From: an uncultured Alphaproteobacteria bacterium | GTDB taxonomy: Bacteria > Pseudomonadota > Alphaproteobacteria > Rs-D84 | NCBI GenBank assembly: GCA_944389555.1 | Contig: CALXMU010000003.1 | Span: forward strand, 62,001 to 126,000 | Direction of reading: 5' to 3' | DNA: 64,000 nucleotides | Shown: positions 24,824 to 33,527 of the stretch, piece by piece | Numbering within the stretch: the first letter of the stretch is position 1 | How the letters are laid out: every line of letters starts with the position of its first letter | Made by a program: the position numbers and the translations under genes | The notes under the pieces: model-generated | What the model was told of the DNA's origin: nothing | Database searches by the model: none | The model's input: only the letters and a program-made list of their open reading frames with translations

Positions 24824-25096
24824 ATGGGCTCATCAAAAATATTGCATCTTGTATTAAAGCACCGTTGGTTTGAAAAAATCGTATCTGGTGAAAAAACATC
24901 AGAATATCGTGAACGCTCTGACTATTGGAATAAAAGGTTAACGAACAAACAATATGATACGGTTGTATTTCACAAAGGATACACAGATACAACCGCAACA
25001 TATAAGATTGTATCTATTGGTATTACAACAGCCCCAAATGACTTAAATTTACCAAAATGTTGGAAAATCATACTCAAAGGTACACCTAAAACATGA
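24824..25096 (+). CDS. ASCH-domain protein
   Basis: 90 residues. The ASCH fold (PUA-like, RNA- or modified-nucleoside-binding) is indicated by LHLVLKHRWFEKIVSGEKTS, then EYRER, YW..RL and VVFHKGY. The conserved GEKT-ExR segment includes the lysine and glutamate used by YqfB-type amidohydrolases, so RNA binding or hydrolysis of a modified cytidine are both possible. It ends in a short tail. It stands as a single gene in the cargo region with its own promoter. Confidence 0.75.
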   Translation: MGSSKILHLVLKHRWFEKIVSGEKTSEYRERSDYWNKRLTNKQYDTVVFHKGYTDTTATYKIVSIGITTAPNDLNLPKCWKIILKGTPKT

Positions 25097-25329
25097 CCGC
25101 CATACCCATAAAAAGCACCGGCTCGAAAAAACAAACTAAAATTTTTCTATTTTATTTGGTCGTTTGTTTAAGTAATTATAAATGAACGAAAACACATCAC
25201 AACAACAACAAATATTAGTCCTAAACTTAATATAACAAATAAAACCACATAATATAAATTCAAAATATCTTGAATAAGCTATCGTAGATATACTATAATA
25301 CTACAAAGTGCAAGTATAGGAAAATTAAA

Positions 25330-26421
25330 ATGACAACTCCTCAAGAACTCCTTCAAGCTGAAATAGAATATAAAAGAAAAGAAATGCTTTCAGAGCGTCA
25401 AGATTTAACGATTGGAGAGCTAAAAAATCTTTATGAAGACAATGAATTAATTATCAACCCCGAGTTCCAACGTTTCTTTAAATGGACCATAGAACAAAAA
25501 AGCAAACTTATAGAATCAATATTATTAAATTTCCCTCTACCACCTATTTTTATTTTTGAGCGCAAAGATGGAAAATGGGAAGTTGTAGACGGTTTACAGC
25601 GCTTAAGTTCTGTATTTGAGTTTATGGGCATTTTAAAACAGTCTGATGGGAAGAAAATGAAAAAGACAATTCTAGGAAGTGTGCCATACTTAACACATTT
25701 AGAAGGAATGTCTTGGGATGATCTATCAGATCCGCAACAACGTTATATAAAAAGAGCGACTTTTTCTATAATAAAACTAAAATTTGATAGCCAAGAATTT
25801 ACAAAATATGAATTATTTCAACGCCTTAATCGTGGTGGCACACCTTTAACCGAACAAGAAATTAGGAATTGCATTATAGTACAAAACAACCCCGACTTTT
25901 TTTATTGGATGCTGGATAAATTGTCAAAAAATAAACATTTTGTAAAAACTTGTTGCCTTTCCGATAAAAAAATTGAGGACTCCGAAAATTTAAATCTTGT
26001 CACTCGTTTTTTGGTCTTTAAACATTCTTCTATAGAAGAACTAAAAAGTGTTGAACGTGTAGATGAATTCTTAAATAAAAAAATTATAGAAATATCATTA
26101 AATAAAACGTTTGATTATAAAGCAGAAAAACATTTTTTTGACAATGTTTTTTCAAAGTTATTTGACCAACTAGGTGACAAAACATTTAAAAAATATTCAC
26201 AAAAATCACAAGAATTCAAAGGCGGTTTTTCTTTATCTGTATACGAAGGTATAATATATGCAATGGTTCAAAAAAACGCCTCTTTTAACAACCTAAAAGA
26301 AAAAGCCATAAAACTACAAAATAGCGAAACATTTAAAAAATATTCGGGTTCTGGAATAAGTGTAAAATCCAGATGGGGCCATATATTAGATATTGCAAAT
26401 GAGATTTTTAACAATGCCTAG
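25330..26421 (+). CDS. DUF262 protein (GmrSD/ParB-like nuclease family)
   Basis: 363 residues. The N-terminal DUF262 block is clear: PEFQRFFKWTIEQKSKLIES, LPPIFIFE, then VVDGLQRLSS with the DGxQR motif. The helical tail lacks a C-terminal DUF1524 HNH nuclease, so it is shorter than full GmrSD enzymes. The next gene, a HEPN protein, overlaps its end by eight bases, so the two should be read as one two-gene system. AGGAAAA precedes the start. Probable antiviral or toxin-like module. Confidence 0.85.
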   Translation: MTTPQELLQAEIEYKRKEMLSERQDLTIGELKNLYEDNELIINPEFQRFFKWTIEQKSKLIESILLNFPLPPIFIFERKDGKWEVVDGLQRLSSVFEFMGILKQSDGKKMKKTILGSVPYLTHLEGMSWDDLSDPQQRYIKRATFSIIKLKFDSQEFTKYELFQRLNRGGTPLTEQEIRNCIIVQNNPDFFYWMLDKLSKNKHFVKTCCLSDKKIEDSENLNLVTRFLVFKHSSIEELKSVERVDEFLNKKIIEISLNKTFDYKAEKHFFDNVFSKLFDQLGDKTFKKYSQKSQEFKGGFSLSVYEGIIYAMVQKNASFNNLKEKAIKLQNSETFKKYSGSGISVKSRWGHILDIANEIFNNA

Positions 26422-27040
26422 AAAAAATTCCTTAGAAGCAAAACTTACTGACGAAATTTTTGCTTTAACAGCTAGAGCAAAGAAAAACATATCTGCCTTT
26501 GATAATAAGCTGTTTGATACTTTTTCTGATTCAAATAATGAAGAATTATTCTTTTATACAAGCATTTTAACTTTTTATGCACATATCGAAGGTTGTATAA
26601 AAAATATCTCTATCAAATATATTGATTATCTTTATAAAAAAGATCAAAATGTACAGATTTTACCGCATCTGCATTTTATAGTAAAAAATAAAAATAATGC
26701 CACTTGGATAAAATGGATGAAAAGGGTTTCTATATTAAAAAAAATAGATAAAAATAATTCTGGCACACTAATAGATACCTTAAACAATTTAAATTTTGAA
26801 ATTTTAGAGCAAATTTTATTCATAAATAACATATCTGAAAAGGATTATGTAAAATATAAAACAGATTTAAACAATTTGGTACAACTTAGAAATGATATTG
26901 CTCATGGAAACATATCTATATATTATAAGAAGCATGCTATAACAAAAACAGATATTACGAAATTTAAAAAAATGACTTTAGATTTAATACAAAAATTTTC
27001 CAACGATATTATAAATACTCTTGATTCTATAAAAATTTAA
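26414..27040 (+). CDS. HEPN-domain protein (MAE_28990-like)
   Basis: 208 residues from ATG 26414, overlapping the DUF262 gene's stop. The C-terminal helix carries LVQLRNDIAHGN, an exact RxxxxH HEPN motif with R-N-D, typical of HEPN ribonucleases and of the MAE_28990/MAE_18760 family that pairs with DUF262. The N-terminal half is helical and includes FYTSILTFYAHIEGCIKN. An RNase toxin activated through the DUF262 partner is inferred. An alternative start at 26393 would overlap more. Confidence 0.8.
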   Translation: MPRKNSLEAKLTDEIFALTARAKKNISAFDNKLFDTFSDSNNEELFFYTSILTFYAHIEGCIKNISIKYIDYLYKKDQNVQILPHLHFIVKNKNNATWIKWMKRVSILKKIDKNNSGTLIDTLNNLNFEILEQILFINNISEKDYVKYKTDLNNLVQLRNDIAHGNISIYYKKHAITKTDITKFKKMTLDLIQKFSNDIINTLDSIKI

Positions 27041-27050
27041 TCTATTTAAC

Positions 27051-27079
27051 TTGACTTTCAGGGAAAGGTAAGCAGTAAT
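27051..27079 (+). promoter_or_regulatory. promoter-like repeat R3 of the recombinase operon
   Basis: TTGACT, a 17-base spacer holding GGGAAAGGTAAGC, then AGTAAT. It drives the small gene at 27121 and probably the operon through the recombinase. It shares its spacer with R1 at 23454 and, less well, R2 at 24711. Confidence 0.55.
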
Positions 27080-27120
27080 TGGACAAACTTAAAAACATAG
27101 TAAAAACAAAGGAGTCCAAT

Positions 27121-27315
27121 ATGCCTAAATATCCTGATATAAAGGTTTCTTTAACCAATCGTGATGGGAATGCTTTCGCTATCCTTTCGCGGTGTAAAAA
27201 TGCCCTAACCTTAGCCGGGAAAGAAGATAAATGGTCCGAGTTCTTGACCGAAGCCACCAGTGCCGATTATCCACATCTGCTTGTCACCGTTATGAAATGG
27301 TTTGAGGTTGAATAA
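27121..27315 (+). CDS. small recombinase-operon protein
   Basis: 64 residues (MPKYPDIKVSLTNRDGNAFA and so on) ending WFEVE. AAGGAG precedes the ATG. Its stop shares a base with the next start (TAATG), so the small genes and the recombinase form a coupled operon. Small proteins of similar look occur before DUF2924 and recombinase genes in alphaproteobacterial elements, where they may help regulate excision. No biochemical function is known to me. Confidence 0.6.
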   Translation: MPKYPDIKVSLTNRDGNAFAILSRCKNALTLAGKEDKWSEFLTEATSADYPHLLVTVMKWFEVE

Positions 27316-27500
27316 TGCCATATAAAAATCCACCCAAAACAACCAGATTCCACATTGGTAAGTCCGGCAATCCGTTCGGGCGTATGCCCATAATTACCAA
27401 CAAAGACCTTTATCATAACTTGCGTATTCTACGGGCATTGATTGATATTGCTATGCAACAATTACGCCAAAAAGGAAGCAATAATGCAACGGAAAGTTAA
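27315..27500 (+). CDS. small DUF5681-like fragment
   Basis: 61 residues. The N terminus NPPKTTRFHIGKSGNPFGR resembles the DUF5681 head seen in the terminase partner at 16071 (NPPLETRFKKGVSGNRKGR). The remainder is short, ending in helices. It may be a minimal member of that family or a truncation. It overlaps the following DUF2924 gene by 17 bases. Confidence 0.6.
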   Translation: MPYKNPPKTTRFHIGKSGNPFGRMPIITNKDLYHNLRILRALIDIAMQQLRQKGSNNATES

Positions 27501-27933
27501 AGATATTTTGCCAAAGACATTTGAAGAGTTAAAAGCGTTATCACAAGATGAGCGTGCACGTTTATGGGCACGGTATTCGCCCCATCCTTTTAAGCGTCAA
27601 ATGCGACCACTGTGGTACTATATTCAATGCGAACGGTTAAACCTGCGTATTGAGCCAAAGTTCATCAAGAAAATAAAAAAGTATAAAGATAACCCTGCGG
27701 AATGTGTAAACCGCGTATTAAAGCATAGATACAACATTGCGCCAGGCACAACTATCATTAGGCACTTTCGGAGTATAGAACACAAGGTCCTGGTCAATTA
27801 TGACAACACATTTTTATATAATGGAAAACAGTATCGTTCTTTGTCTGCGATTGCGTCTGACATTTGTGGTGCGAAGACATCAGGACCACACTTTTTTGAA
27901 CTGGATAAAAGGAAAGTAAATGCCGGTGATTAA
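27484..27933 (+). CDS. DUF2924 protein
   Basis: 149 residues from ATG 27484 with AAGGA upstream. It matches DUF2924: KRQMRPLWYYIQCE, later GTTIIRHFRSIEHKVLV, YNGKQYRSLSAIASDICG and GPHFFEL. This family is found directly upstream of serine recombinases in alphaproteobacterial mobile elements and probably assists recombination, though this is unproven. It overlaps the recombinase start by 14 bases. Confidence 0.85.
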   Translation: MQRKVKDILPKTFEELKALSQDERARLWARYSPHPFKRQMRPLWYYIQCERLNLRIEPKFIKKIKKYKDNPAECVNRVLKHRYNIAPGTTIIRHFRSIEHKVLVNYDNTFLYNGKQYRSLSAIASDICGAKTSGPHFFELDKRKVNAGD

Positions 27934-29527
27934 ATGTGCTGTTTATGTCCGTAAGTCAACTGAACATGGGTTGGAACAAGAGTTTAATTCTCTGTTAAAT
28001 CAAGAAGAGTCTTGCAAGGCCTACATTGCGTCCCAGGCATTTAACAACTGGGAATACGTTCGCACTTATACCGATGCAGCGATTTCTGGTGGAACCATGG
28101 AACGACCCGCACTAAAGCAAATGTTGGAAGATATATCCAAAGGGTTAATAAACACCGTTGTTGTGTACAAGGTTGACCGATTATCACGTTCTATCTTGGA
28201 CTTTCACAATATGATGAAATACTTTGATAAGTATAACTGCAACTTTGTGTCCATTACCCAGGCATTTGATACCAGTACTTCTATGGGCAAGCTGACATTG
28301 AATATGTTATTATCATTTGCACAGTTTGAGCGTGAAGTTGCCAGTGAACGTGTGCGTGATAAAATACGTGCCAGTAAAGCCAAGGGTTTATGGATGGGTG
28401 GTAATCCACCATTAGGATACGATATAAAAGACAAAAAGTTGGTTATAAACGAAGCAGAAGCCCAGCAAGTAAAACAACTGTTTAAAAAGTATTTGGAGTT
28501 GCAGTCATTTGTTGATACGGCGACTTATGCCAGACGAATTGGCATAACAACAAAACACTGGCATACAATAAAAAATAAACCTATGGGCGGGCGACCGTTA
28601 AAACCGTATAATTTGCACTTAATTCTAACCAACAAAATCTATATCGGACTAATTACGCATAAGAAACTGGGTACCGCTGTTCGTGGCGAACATAGTCCGA
28701 TTATATCAGAAGAGTTGTTTAACCAAGTCCAAGAAATCATAAAATCCAGAAAAAACACCCGTGAAAAGACAAGCCCATCACCAAACATATTTTCAAACAA
28801 AGTGTTTTCGGCATCTGGCGAAAGGTTTTACAACCAAAGAAGCAATCAAAACCTGTTCTATTACGCAATTAAGGGATTCTATTTACCAGCAGTAAAACTG
28901 GACAAGATTGGTCTTGATACTATATGCAACTTTTTGAACAGCGATATGAAAAATCTGCCGACACAAAATGTCAATGCTTTGAAATCTATAAACTTCTGTG
29001 ATATGGACTACACGCACAAAAAAGAATTTATCGGCGCATTTGTAACCAGAATCATTTACACTAAAAATCAACTTACGTTTTATTTGAATACTAATCCCGA
29101 TGACTTGGCTGGTTTTATGTCTGCCGAATATATAAATCAAAACACGACGAAGCCGGTTGATTACATAGTTTCCGGGAATCAGGTAATTATTACAGTTCCG
29201 GTTATATTACGCCCCTTTGCAAACACAAGATTTAACAAAGGTAACGATACGATTTTAACTGTATCAGAAAACAACAACCTTATTGTCAAGGCGTTTGCAA
29301 CTGCGTGGCGATATCGTGAAATGTACGAAGAATGCGGTGATGTGGATACGGTTGCAAGAAAAGTTGGTTCCACACCACGCACAATTTACAGATACCTTGA
29401 TATTGCTTATATGAATCCAGAATTAGTAAACAATATTCTATCAGCTAAAAAAATTTACAGCCTTAAAGAAATATTTGCCATTGCCTTAAGACAGCATTTA
29501 AGCTACAATCAATGCAATAGCATATAA
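27920..29527 (+). CDS. serine site-specific recombinase
   Basis: 535 residues. The resolvase domain has VYVRKSTEHG with catalytic Ser13, VVYKVDRLSRS, and LSFAQFEREVASERVRDKI. Then comes a recombinase domain (LGYDIKDKKLVINEAEAQQV) and a C-terminal region with a DNA-binding TPRTIYRYLDIAYMNPE. It is the integrase of the element and is intact. It ends the operon 27121-29527. The degenerate tail at 7764-8027 is its paralogue, so two related elements integrated or duplicated in this locus. Attachment sites could not be identified. Confidence 0.9.
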   Translation: MPVIKCAVYVRKSTEHGLEQEFNSLLNQEESCKAYIASQAFNNWEYVRTYTDAAISGGTMERPALKQMLEDISKGLINTVVVYKVDRLSRSILDFHNMMKYFDKYNCNFVSITQAFDTSTSMGKLTLNMLLSFAQFEREVASERVRDKIRASKAKGLWMGGNPPLGYDIKDKKLVINEAEAQQVKQLFKKYLELQSFVDTATYARRIGITTKHWHTIKNKPMGGRPLKPYNLHLILTNKIYIGLITHKKLGTAVRGEHSPIISEELFNQVQEIIKSRKNTREKTSPSPNIFSNKVFSASGERFYNQRSNQNLFYYAIKGFYLPAVKLDKIGLDTICNFLNSDMKNLPTQNVNALKSINFCDMDYTHKKEFIGAFVTRIIYTKNQLTFYLNTNPDDLAGFMSAEYINQNTTKPVDYIVSGNQVIITVPVILRPFANTRFNKGNDTILTVSENNNLIVKAFATAWRYREMYEECGDVDTVARKVGSTPRTIYRYLDIAYMNPELVNNILSAKKIYSLKEIFAIALRQHLSYNQCNSI

Positions 29528-29535
29528 TTACCAAA

Positions 29536-30324
29536 ATGAAGATTGCCTTATTATTAACATTAACACTAGTAATCAAGCCTACTAATGCTTTCGCTTATGT
29601 AGATAAGTATAACCCCAGCGATACAGGAAGTATATTGGATTTATATATATTTTTTATCCTTATAGCTTGTAGTATTATTGGTTATAGCATAAAAAAAATT
29701 GTAACTAGCAAAACTATTCGTACACCTATAAAAAGATGGTATCGCACGTATTGTAATAATCTTTCTATTACCATTAAACAAAAAATAGAAAACGATCTAA
29801 CCGAATTATTTCAAGGTCTTGATCATAATTTACCCGCAGTAAAAGAACTACAAAAAATGTGCTTAGAGGGGCTCATAGAAATCTATCCGAATTATGACAA
29901 TCAGGTTATAAAAAAATGCATATTTATGGCCATAGATCATTTGAAAAAAGACCCCAATTTTACAAAAGATTGTGAAACAATAACCAATCATTTTAATTCT
30001 GTTGAATCAAAATCAAGCATAACCAACATATTTTATGACAATTTTCCTAAAGCTCGTTGCATCTTTGGACCTATGATAGGATTACTTGTACATACAAGTA
30101 TGTACGGAGACAAAGTTGGAATCTATGTTACCGCATTTGCAACAATATCCTGTTTAATTCCGATATGTATTGCTTTGTATCGTGATGCAAAACATAAACA
30201 GTTAATATACTGGCTTGCGTTTATAAGCACCTTTATTCCGTTGGGGTTTATTGGGGCAATTATAGCGATTGTATGGGCGGCTTATGACAAGCCCAACGTA
30301 ATTCTCCCACAAAATGATGTTTAG
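29536..30324 (+). CDS. hypothetical membrane protein
   Basis: 262 residues. It has a signal peptide (ends NAFA), a membrane segment at about 35-55, a cytoplasmic helical domain of about 110 residues, and three hydrophobic stretches from residue 170 onward ending WLAFISTFIPLGFIGAIIAI. The final hairpin has the look of small immunity or superinfection-exclusion proteins, but this is weak. A TATAAT box seven bases before the ATG (29523-29528) and lack of a ribosome site suggest a leaderless mRNA. It is the last accessory gene before the core region. Confidence 0.55.
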   Translation: MKIALLLTLTLVIKPTNAFAYVDKYNPSDTGSILDLYIFFILIACSIIGYSIKKIVTSKTIRTPIKRWYRTYCNNLSITIKQKIENDLTELFQGLDHNLPAVKELQKMCLEGLIEIYPNYDNQVIKKCIFMAIDHLKKDPNFTKDCETITNHFNSVESKSSITNIFYDNFPKARCIFGPMIGLLVHTSMYGDKVGIYVTAFATISCLIPICIALYRDAKHKQLIYWLAFISTFIPLGFIGAIIAIVWAAYDKPNVILPQNDV

Positions 30325-30464
30325 CTATTTTATAACTCTAAACAATATTCCTTATAACAATGTTTTTCTTCTGTTTTTGACCCCCTATTTTTTGGCGAAG
30401 TATGTCATAGTGGGTAAAATGGGAGATTTCTGGAAAGTAAAGACATACCAGAGCAACAACGCAC

Positions 30465-30502
30465 TAAAAAAGTCCCAGAAACCAGCGGGTTTGTGGGACT
30501 TT
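30465..30502 (-). terminator. terminator downstream of tRNA-Ser
   Basis: On the minus strand AAAGTCCCA and TGGGACTTT flank a roughly 16-base loop and lead into a T run. It closes the rpoZ/tRNA-Ser side. Confidence 0.7.
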
Positions 30503-30531
30503 ATATAAATTTTTGGAATTTTTTGTATTCC

Positions 30532-30622
30532 TGGCGGAGACGAAGGGATTCGAACCCTTGATACCCTTGCGAGTATACCACATTTCCAATGTGGCGCACT
30601 AGACCAACTATGCGACGTCTCC
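30532..30622 (-). tRNA. tRNA-Ser (GGA)
   Basis: 91 nt including an encoded CCA. The minus strand reads GGAGACG for the 5' acceptor and CGTCTCC-G-CCA for the 3' end. The anticodon stem-loop is CCACATTGGAAATGTGG with GGA, the T loop GGGTTCGAATCCC, and a long variable arm, as expected for class II serine tRNA. It reads UCC/UCU codons. Confidence 0.95.
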
Positions 30623-30631
30623 CGCAACTCC

Positions 30632-31009
30632 TTATTCGGCAGACTCTTCCGCTTCGTCTTCCTGCTCTTCCGCGTCCTCAATGGGCTCTTCTACTAACGC
30701 GTTCTCTAATTCCGCGTCTATTTCACGCAGTTTCGGATCCTCGGCAACAGCAATCTCTAATGAATCATCACTGTCAGCAGAAACTGGCGTCTCCTTATAT
30801 GACTGAATGAACTCATGACGTAAATTATCTATATCTAACTTGCCCGTCGCCATCTCTCGTAAAGCTACTACCGTAAGCTTATCGTCTTCTTTGTCAACGA
30901 CAGGTTCCGCACCACCGTTTAAATCACGAACGCGTTGTGATGCCAGCATACCCAGCTCATAACGACTTTCCACAAATGGTAAAGTATCTGAATTTGTTAT
31001 ACGAGCCAT
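30632..31009 (-). CDS. rpoZ: RNA polymerase omega subunit
   Basis: 125 residues. The N terminus has the omega signature MARIT, RYELGMLASQRVRDL, and KLTVVALREMATGKL. The C-terminal 50 residues are an acidic extension of E/A/D repeats, longer than in E. coli (91 residues) but usual in alphaproteobacteria. Omega helps assemble and stabilise RNA polymerase and can bind ppGpp. It lies just upstream of tRNA-Ser and divergent from mtaB, whose promoter fills the gap. Confidence 0.93.
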   Translation of the reverse strand: MARITNSDTLPFVESRYELGMLASQRVRDLNGGAEPVVDKEDDKLTVVALREMATGKLDIDNLRHEFIQSYKETPVSADSDDSLEIAVAEDPKLREIDAELENALVEEPIEDAEEQEDEAEESAE

Positions 31010-31023
31010 TATAAAATCCTTTG

Positions 31024-31051
31024 TTGAAAACGTTTCTAACCTCGTTATAAT
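31024..31051 (+). promoter_or_regulatory. mtaB promoter
   Basis: TTGAAA (31024-31029), 16-base spacer, perfect TATAAT (31046-31051). The leader to the ATG at 31070 is about 12 bases with no clear ribosome site. Confidence 0.65.
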
Positions 31052-31069
31052 GCCCTATGGGTGTTAAAA

Positions 31070-32305
31070 ATGCAAGAAGAAAATACAAAAAACAACATTG
31101 AAACCTTATCGCTAGGATGTCGCTTAAACGCATTAGAAACAGAAAAAATACAAAAAATGCTCGCGACAACCGTTAAAAAAGCCGTTCTGGTAAATACTTG
31201 TGCCGTAACAGCTGAAGCAGAACGTCAATCCGGGCAAGCCATTAGAAAAATTGCTCGCGAAAACCCAGACGTACCCATTTTCGTAACAGGATGTGCTGCA
31301 ACAAGAAATCCAGAACTTTTTTCTACAATCCCAAACGCACTTATAATCCACAATCAAGATAAAATGAACCTAAATGCATATTTGACGCTTCTCGCTTCAT
31401 CAACCTGTAATCTAACAACGCGTCAAATAATCAATTTTAACCATCCAACCCAAAAACTTTCTAAACAATTCATCCAAGTTCAAAATGGATGTAACCATAA
31501 GTGCGCATATTGTGTAACACGTCTGTTGCGCGGTCCCGCCGTATCTTTTGATTATAAAGACATTTTAACTGACGCCGAAAACGCCATAAAAAATGGCTTT
31601 GAAGAAATCGTACTGACCGGCGTCGACACCGCAAGTTACGCTAAAAATGGCAAACTCATATCAGACATATGCCGTTCTTTATTACAAGACGTGCCGGGAA
31701 TCCGCAGATTACGGATATCTTCTATGGATCCTGCTTCCCCAGAAATATTCAAAATCATAGATTTAATACATAAAGATGCTCGTATGATGCCACACATGCA
31801 CCTGTCAATGCAGTCTGGTTCCAATGACGTTCTACAAGCCATGCATCGCAGACATAACGCAGAAACTGTACTTAAAATTTCACGCTATGCCGGTACAGAC
31901 ATTACTTTTAGTTGGGACATAATTTGTGGGTTCCCAGGCGAAACTGACGATAAATTTCAAGAAACACTTGATTTGGTTAACAAGACTAAACCAATAAAGA
32001 TTCACGCGTTCCCTTTTTCTGCAAGACCCGATACAGAAGCTTTTAATATGACAAATCAAATAGAGCATGCAATTGCGAAAAAACGCGTAAAAATTATCTC
32101 TGACCTTGCCGACAAATTTCGTATAGATTTTATGCACTCTCATATTGATGACATTGTTTCCGTGTTGGTTGAGGAAAATAACATAGGTCGAACCCCGCAC
32201 GATATACCAGTTAAAATTCAAAATGACAGAATCCCCAGCAGAACAATTTGTAAAGTGAAACTTACCGATATCAAAGACGGAAATTATATTGGTCTTGCGG
32301 TATAA
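31070..32305 (+). CDS. mtaB: tRNA t6A37 methylthiotransferase MtaB
   Basis: 411 residues from ATG 31070 (a GTG nine bases earlier is also possible). It has the MiaB/MtaB plan: an N-terminal UPF0004 domain with SLGCRLNALE, NTCAVTAEAE and VTGCAA cysteines, radical SAM CNHKCAYC near residue 145, GVDTASY, SMQSGS and a C-terminal TRAM-like region. The wording SLGCRLN and CAVT places it nearer MtaB than MiaB. It adds a methylthio group to threonylcarbamoyl-adenosine 37 of tRNAs reading ANN codons. Confidence 0.85.
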   Translation: MQEENTKNNIETLSLGCRLNALETEKIQKMLATTVKKAVLVNTCAVTAEAERQSGQAIRKIARENPDVPIFVTGCAATRNPELFSTIPNALIIHNQDKMNLNAYLTLLASSTCNLTTRQIINFNHPTQKLSKQFIQVQNGCNHKCAYCVTRLLRGPAVSFDYKDILTDAENAIKNGFEEIVLTGVDTASYAKNGKLISDICRSLLQDVPGIRRLRISSMDPASPEIFKIIDLIHKDARMMPHMHLSMQSGSNDVLQAMHRRHNAETVLKISRYAGTDITFSWDIICGFPGETDDKFQETLDLVNKTKPIKIHAFPFSARPDTEAFNMTNQIEHAIAKKRVKIISDLADKFRIDFMHSHIDDIVSVLVEENNIGRTPHDIPVKIQNDRIPSRTICKVKLTDIKDGNYIGLAV

Positions 32306-32313
32306 AAAATCTG

Positions 32314-32342
32314 TTGGCAATATGATTTATAGTTGCTAATAT
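32314..32342 (+). promoter_or_regulatory. dacA promoter, near-leaderless
   Basis: TTGGCA (32314-32319), 17-base spacer, TAATAT (32337-32342), then nine bases to the ATG at 32352 and no ribosome site. Confidence 0.6.
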
Positions 32343-32351
32343 CATATTACT

Positions 32352-33527
32352 ATGAAAAAGAAACTATTTATCCTGTTATTATCACTGATAACAACTGTTG
32401 CGCATGCAGAGTTTTCTACACGCGCAAAATCTGCTTTTTTAATTGATTATGATTCCGGCACAGAAATTGTGGCGAAAAACGCAGATACGTTAATGCCACC
32501 ATCTTCTATGATAAAATTGATGACGTTAACTGTATTATTTGACGAGATAAAGGCCGGAAATCTTAAAATGGACGACCGTCTTACGGTCAGTGAAAACGCC
32601 GATTATAACAACCCACTGTGGTATCCGGCCAGCAAGATTTGTTTAGTAGCAGGTCAAACAATAACAGTACGTGACGCGATTATGGGGTTAATTGTTTTGT
32701 CTGGTGGTGACGCAAGCGTTGTCGTTGCAGAAAAACTGGCAGGGTCTGAATCTGCGTTTACAGAATTGATGCAGAAAAAGGCTCGAGAATTGGGCATGAA
32801 TCAATCAACTTTCGGAAATGCAAGCGGGTTACCCAATCCGAATAATCTTATGACCAGTCGCGAATTAGCCATTCTTGCGCAGCATATAATTTCTGATTAT
32901 CCTGACATATACCCTTTATTCGCAACGAAACGCTTTGAATTTAAGGAGTACCAAAGCGATTGGTGTCGCGATTGGGGCAGAACCCATACGATGAATTACA
33001 ATAAATTATTATTCATTATGCCGGGTGCAGACGGCCTGAAAACAGGGCATACAGATGACGGTGGGTATGGTATGGTCGCTAGTGCCAAAGTCGGTGGGCG
33101 TCGTCTAGTCGGAGTTATAAATGGTTTTAACGGTAAAAGTCACGATGCGCTGGCAGCAGAAATGAAAAAAATGTTGGAATACGGATATTCAAGCACGACA
33201 AATCATACTTTTTATAATCCAGGAGATAAAATTGCAGAAATCCCTGTTTGGTATGGCAAAAAACCTTCTGTAATAGCAACAGTTGAGAAACCATTCGTTA
33301 TAACAGTTTCTAAATCAAATGGGTTGAACGGAATAAGAGTTTTAGCTCGTTATAACGACCCAGCATCCGCGCCAATTAAAAAAGGCGACAAAATTGGTGA
33401 AATAATCGCCCAGAAAGATGGCGAAGTAATTGCTCGTGCCCCGTTGGTAGCATTGGATACAGTTAAAAAGACTCAACTATTTGGGCGAGTAATAAAAAAT
33501 ATTCGTGTAATATTTGGAATTGACTAA
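32352..33527 (+). CDS. dacA: D-alanyl-D-alanine carboxypeptidase
   Basis: 391 residues, exported (signal peptide 1-19, VAHA). The penicillin-binding motifs are S52-M-I-K55 (SxxK), SGGDAS near residue 118 in place of SxN, and KTGHTDDGG near residue 224. A C-terminal beta domain follows, as in PBP5/6-type low-mass penicillin-binding proteins that trim peptidoglycan stem peptides in the periplasm. Its stop overlaps the start of the holB-like gene (TAATG). The thymidylate kinase gene often found between these two in alphaproteobacteria is absent. Confidence 0.88.
   Translation: MKKKLFILLLSLITTVAHAEFSTRAKSAFLIDYDSGTEIVAKNADTLMPPSSMIKLMTLTVLFDEIKAGNLKMDDRLTVSENADYNNPLWYPASKICLVAGQTITVRDAIMGLIVLSGGDASVVVAEKLAGSESAFTELMQKKARELGMNQSTFGNASGLPNPNNLMTSRELAILAQHIISDYPDIYPLFATKRFEFKEYQSDWCRDWGRTHTMNYNKLLFIMPGADGLKTGHTDDGGYGMVASAKVGGRRLVGVINGFNGKSHDALAAEMKKMLEYGYSSTTNHTFYNPGDKIAEIPVWYGKKPSVIATVEKPFVITVSKSNGLNGIRVLARYNDPASAPIKKGDKIGEIIAQKDGEVIARAPLVALDTVKKTQLFGRVIKNIRVIFGID

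Noticed and set aside
30314-30508. 64-codon frame before tRNA-Ser
   Set aside because: It includes the terminator hairpin downstream of the tRNA and has no conserved features.
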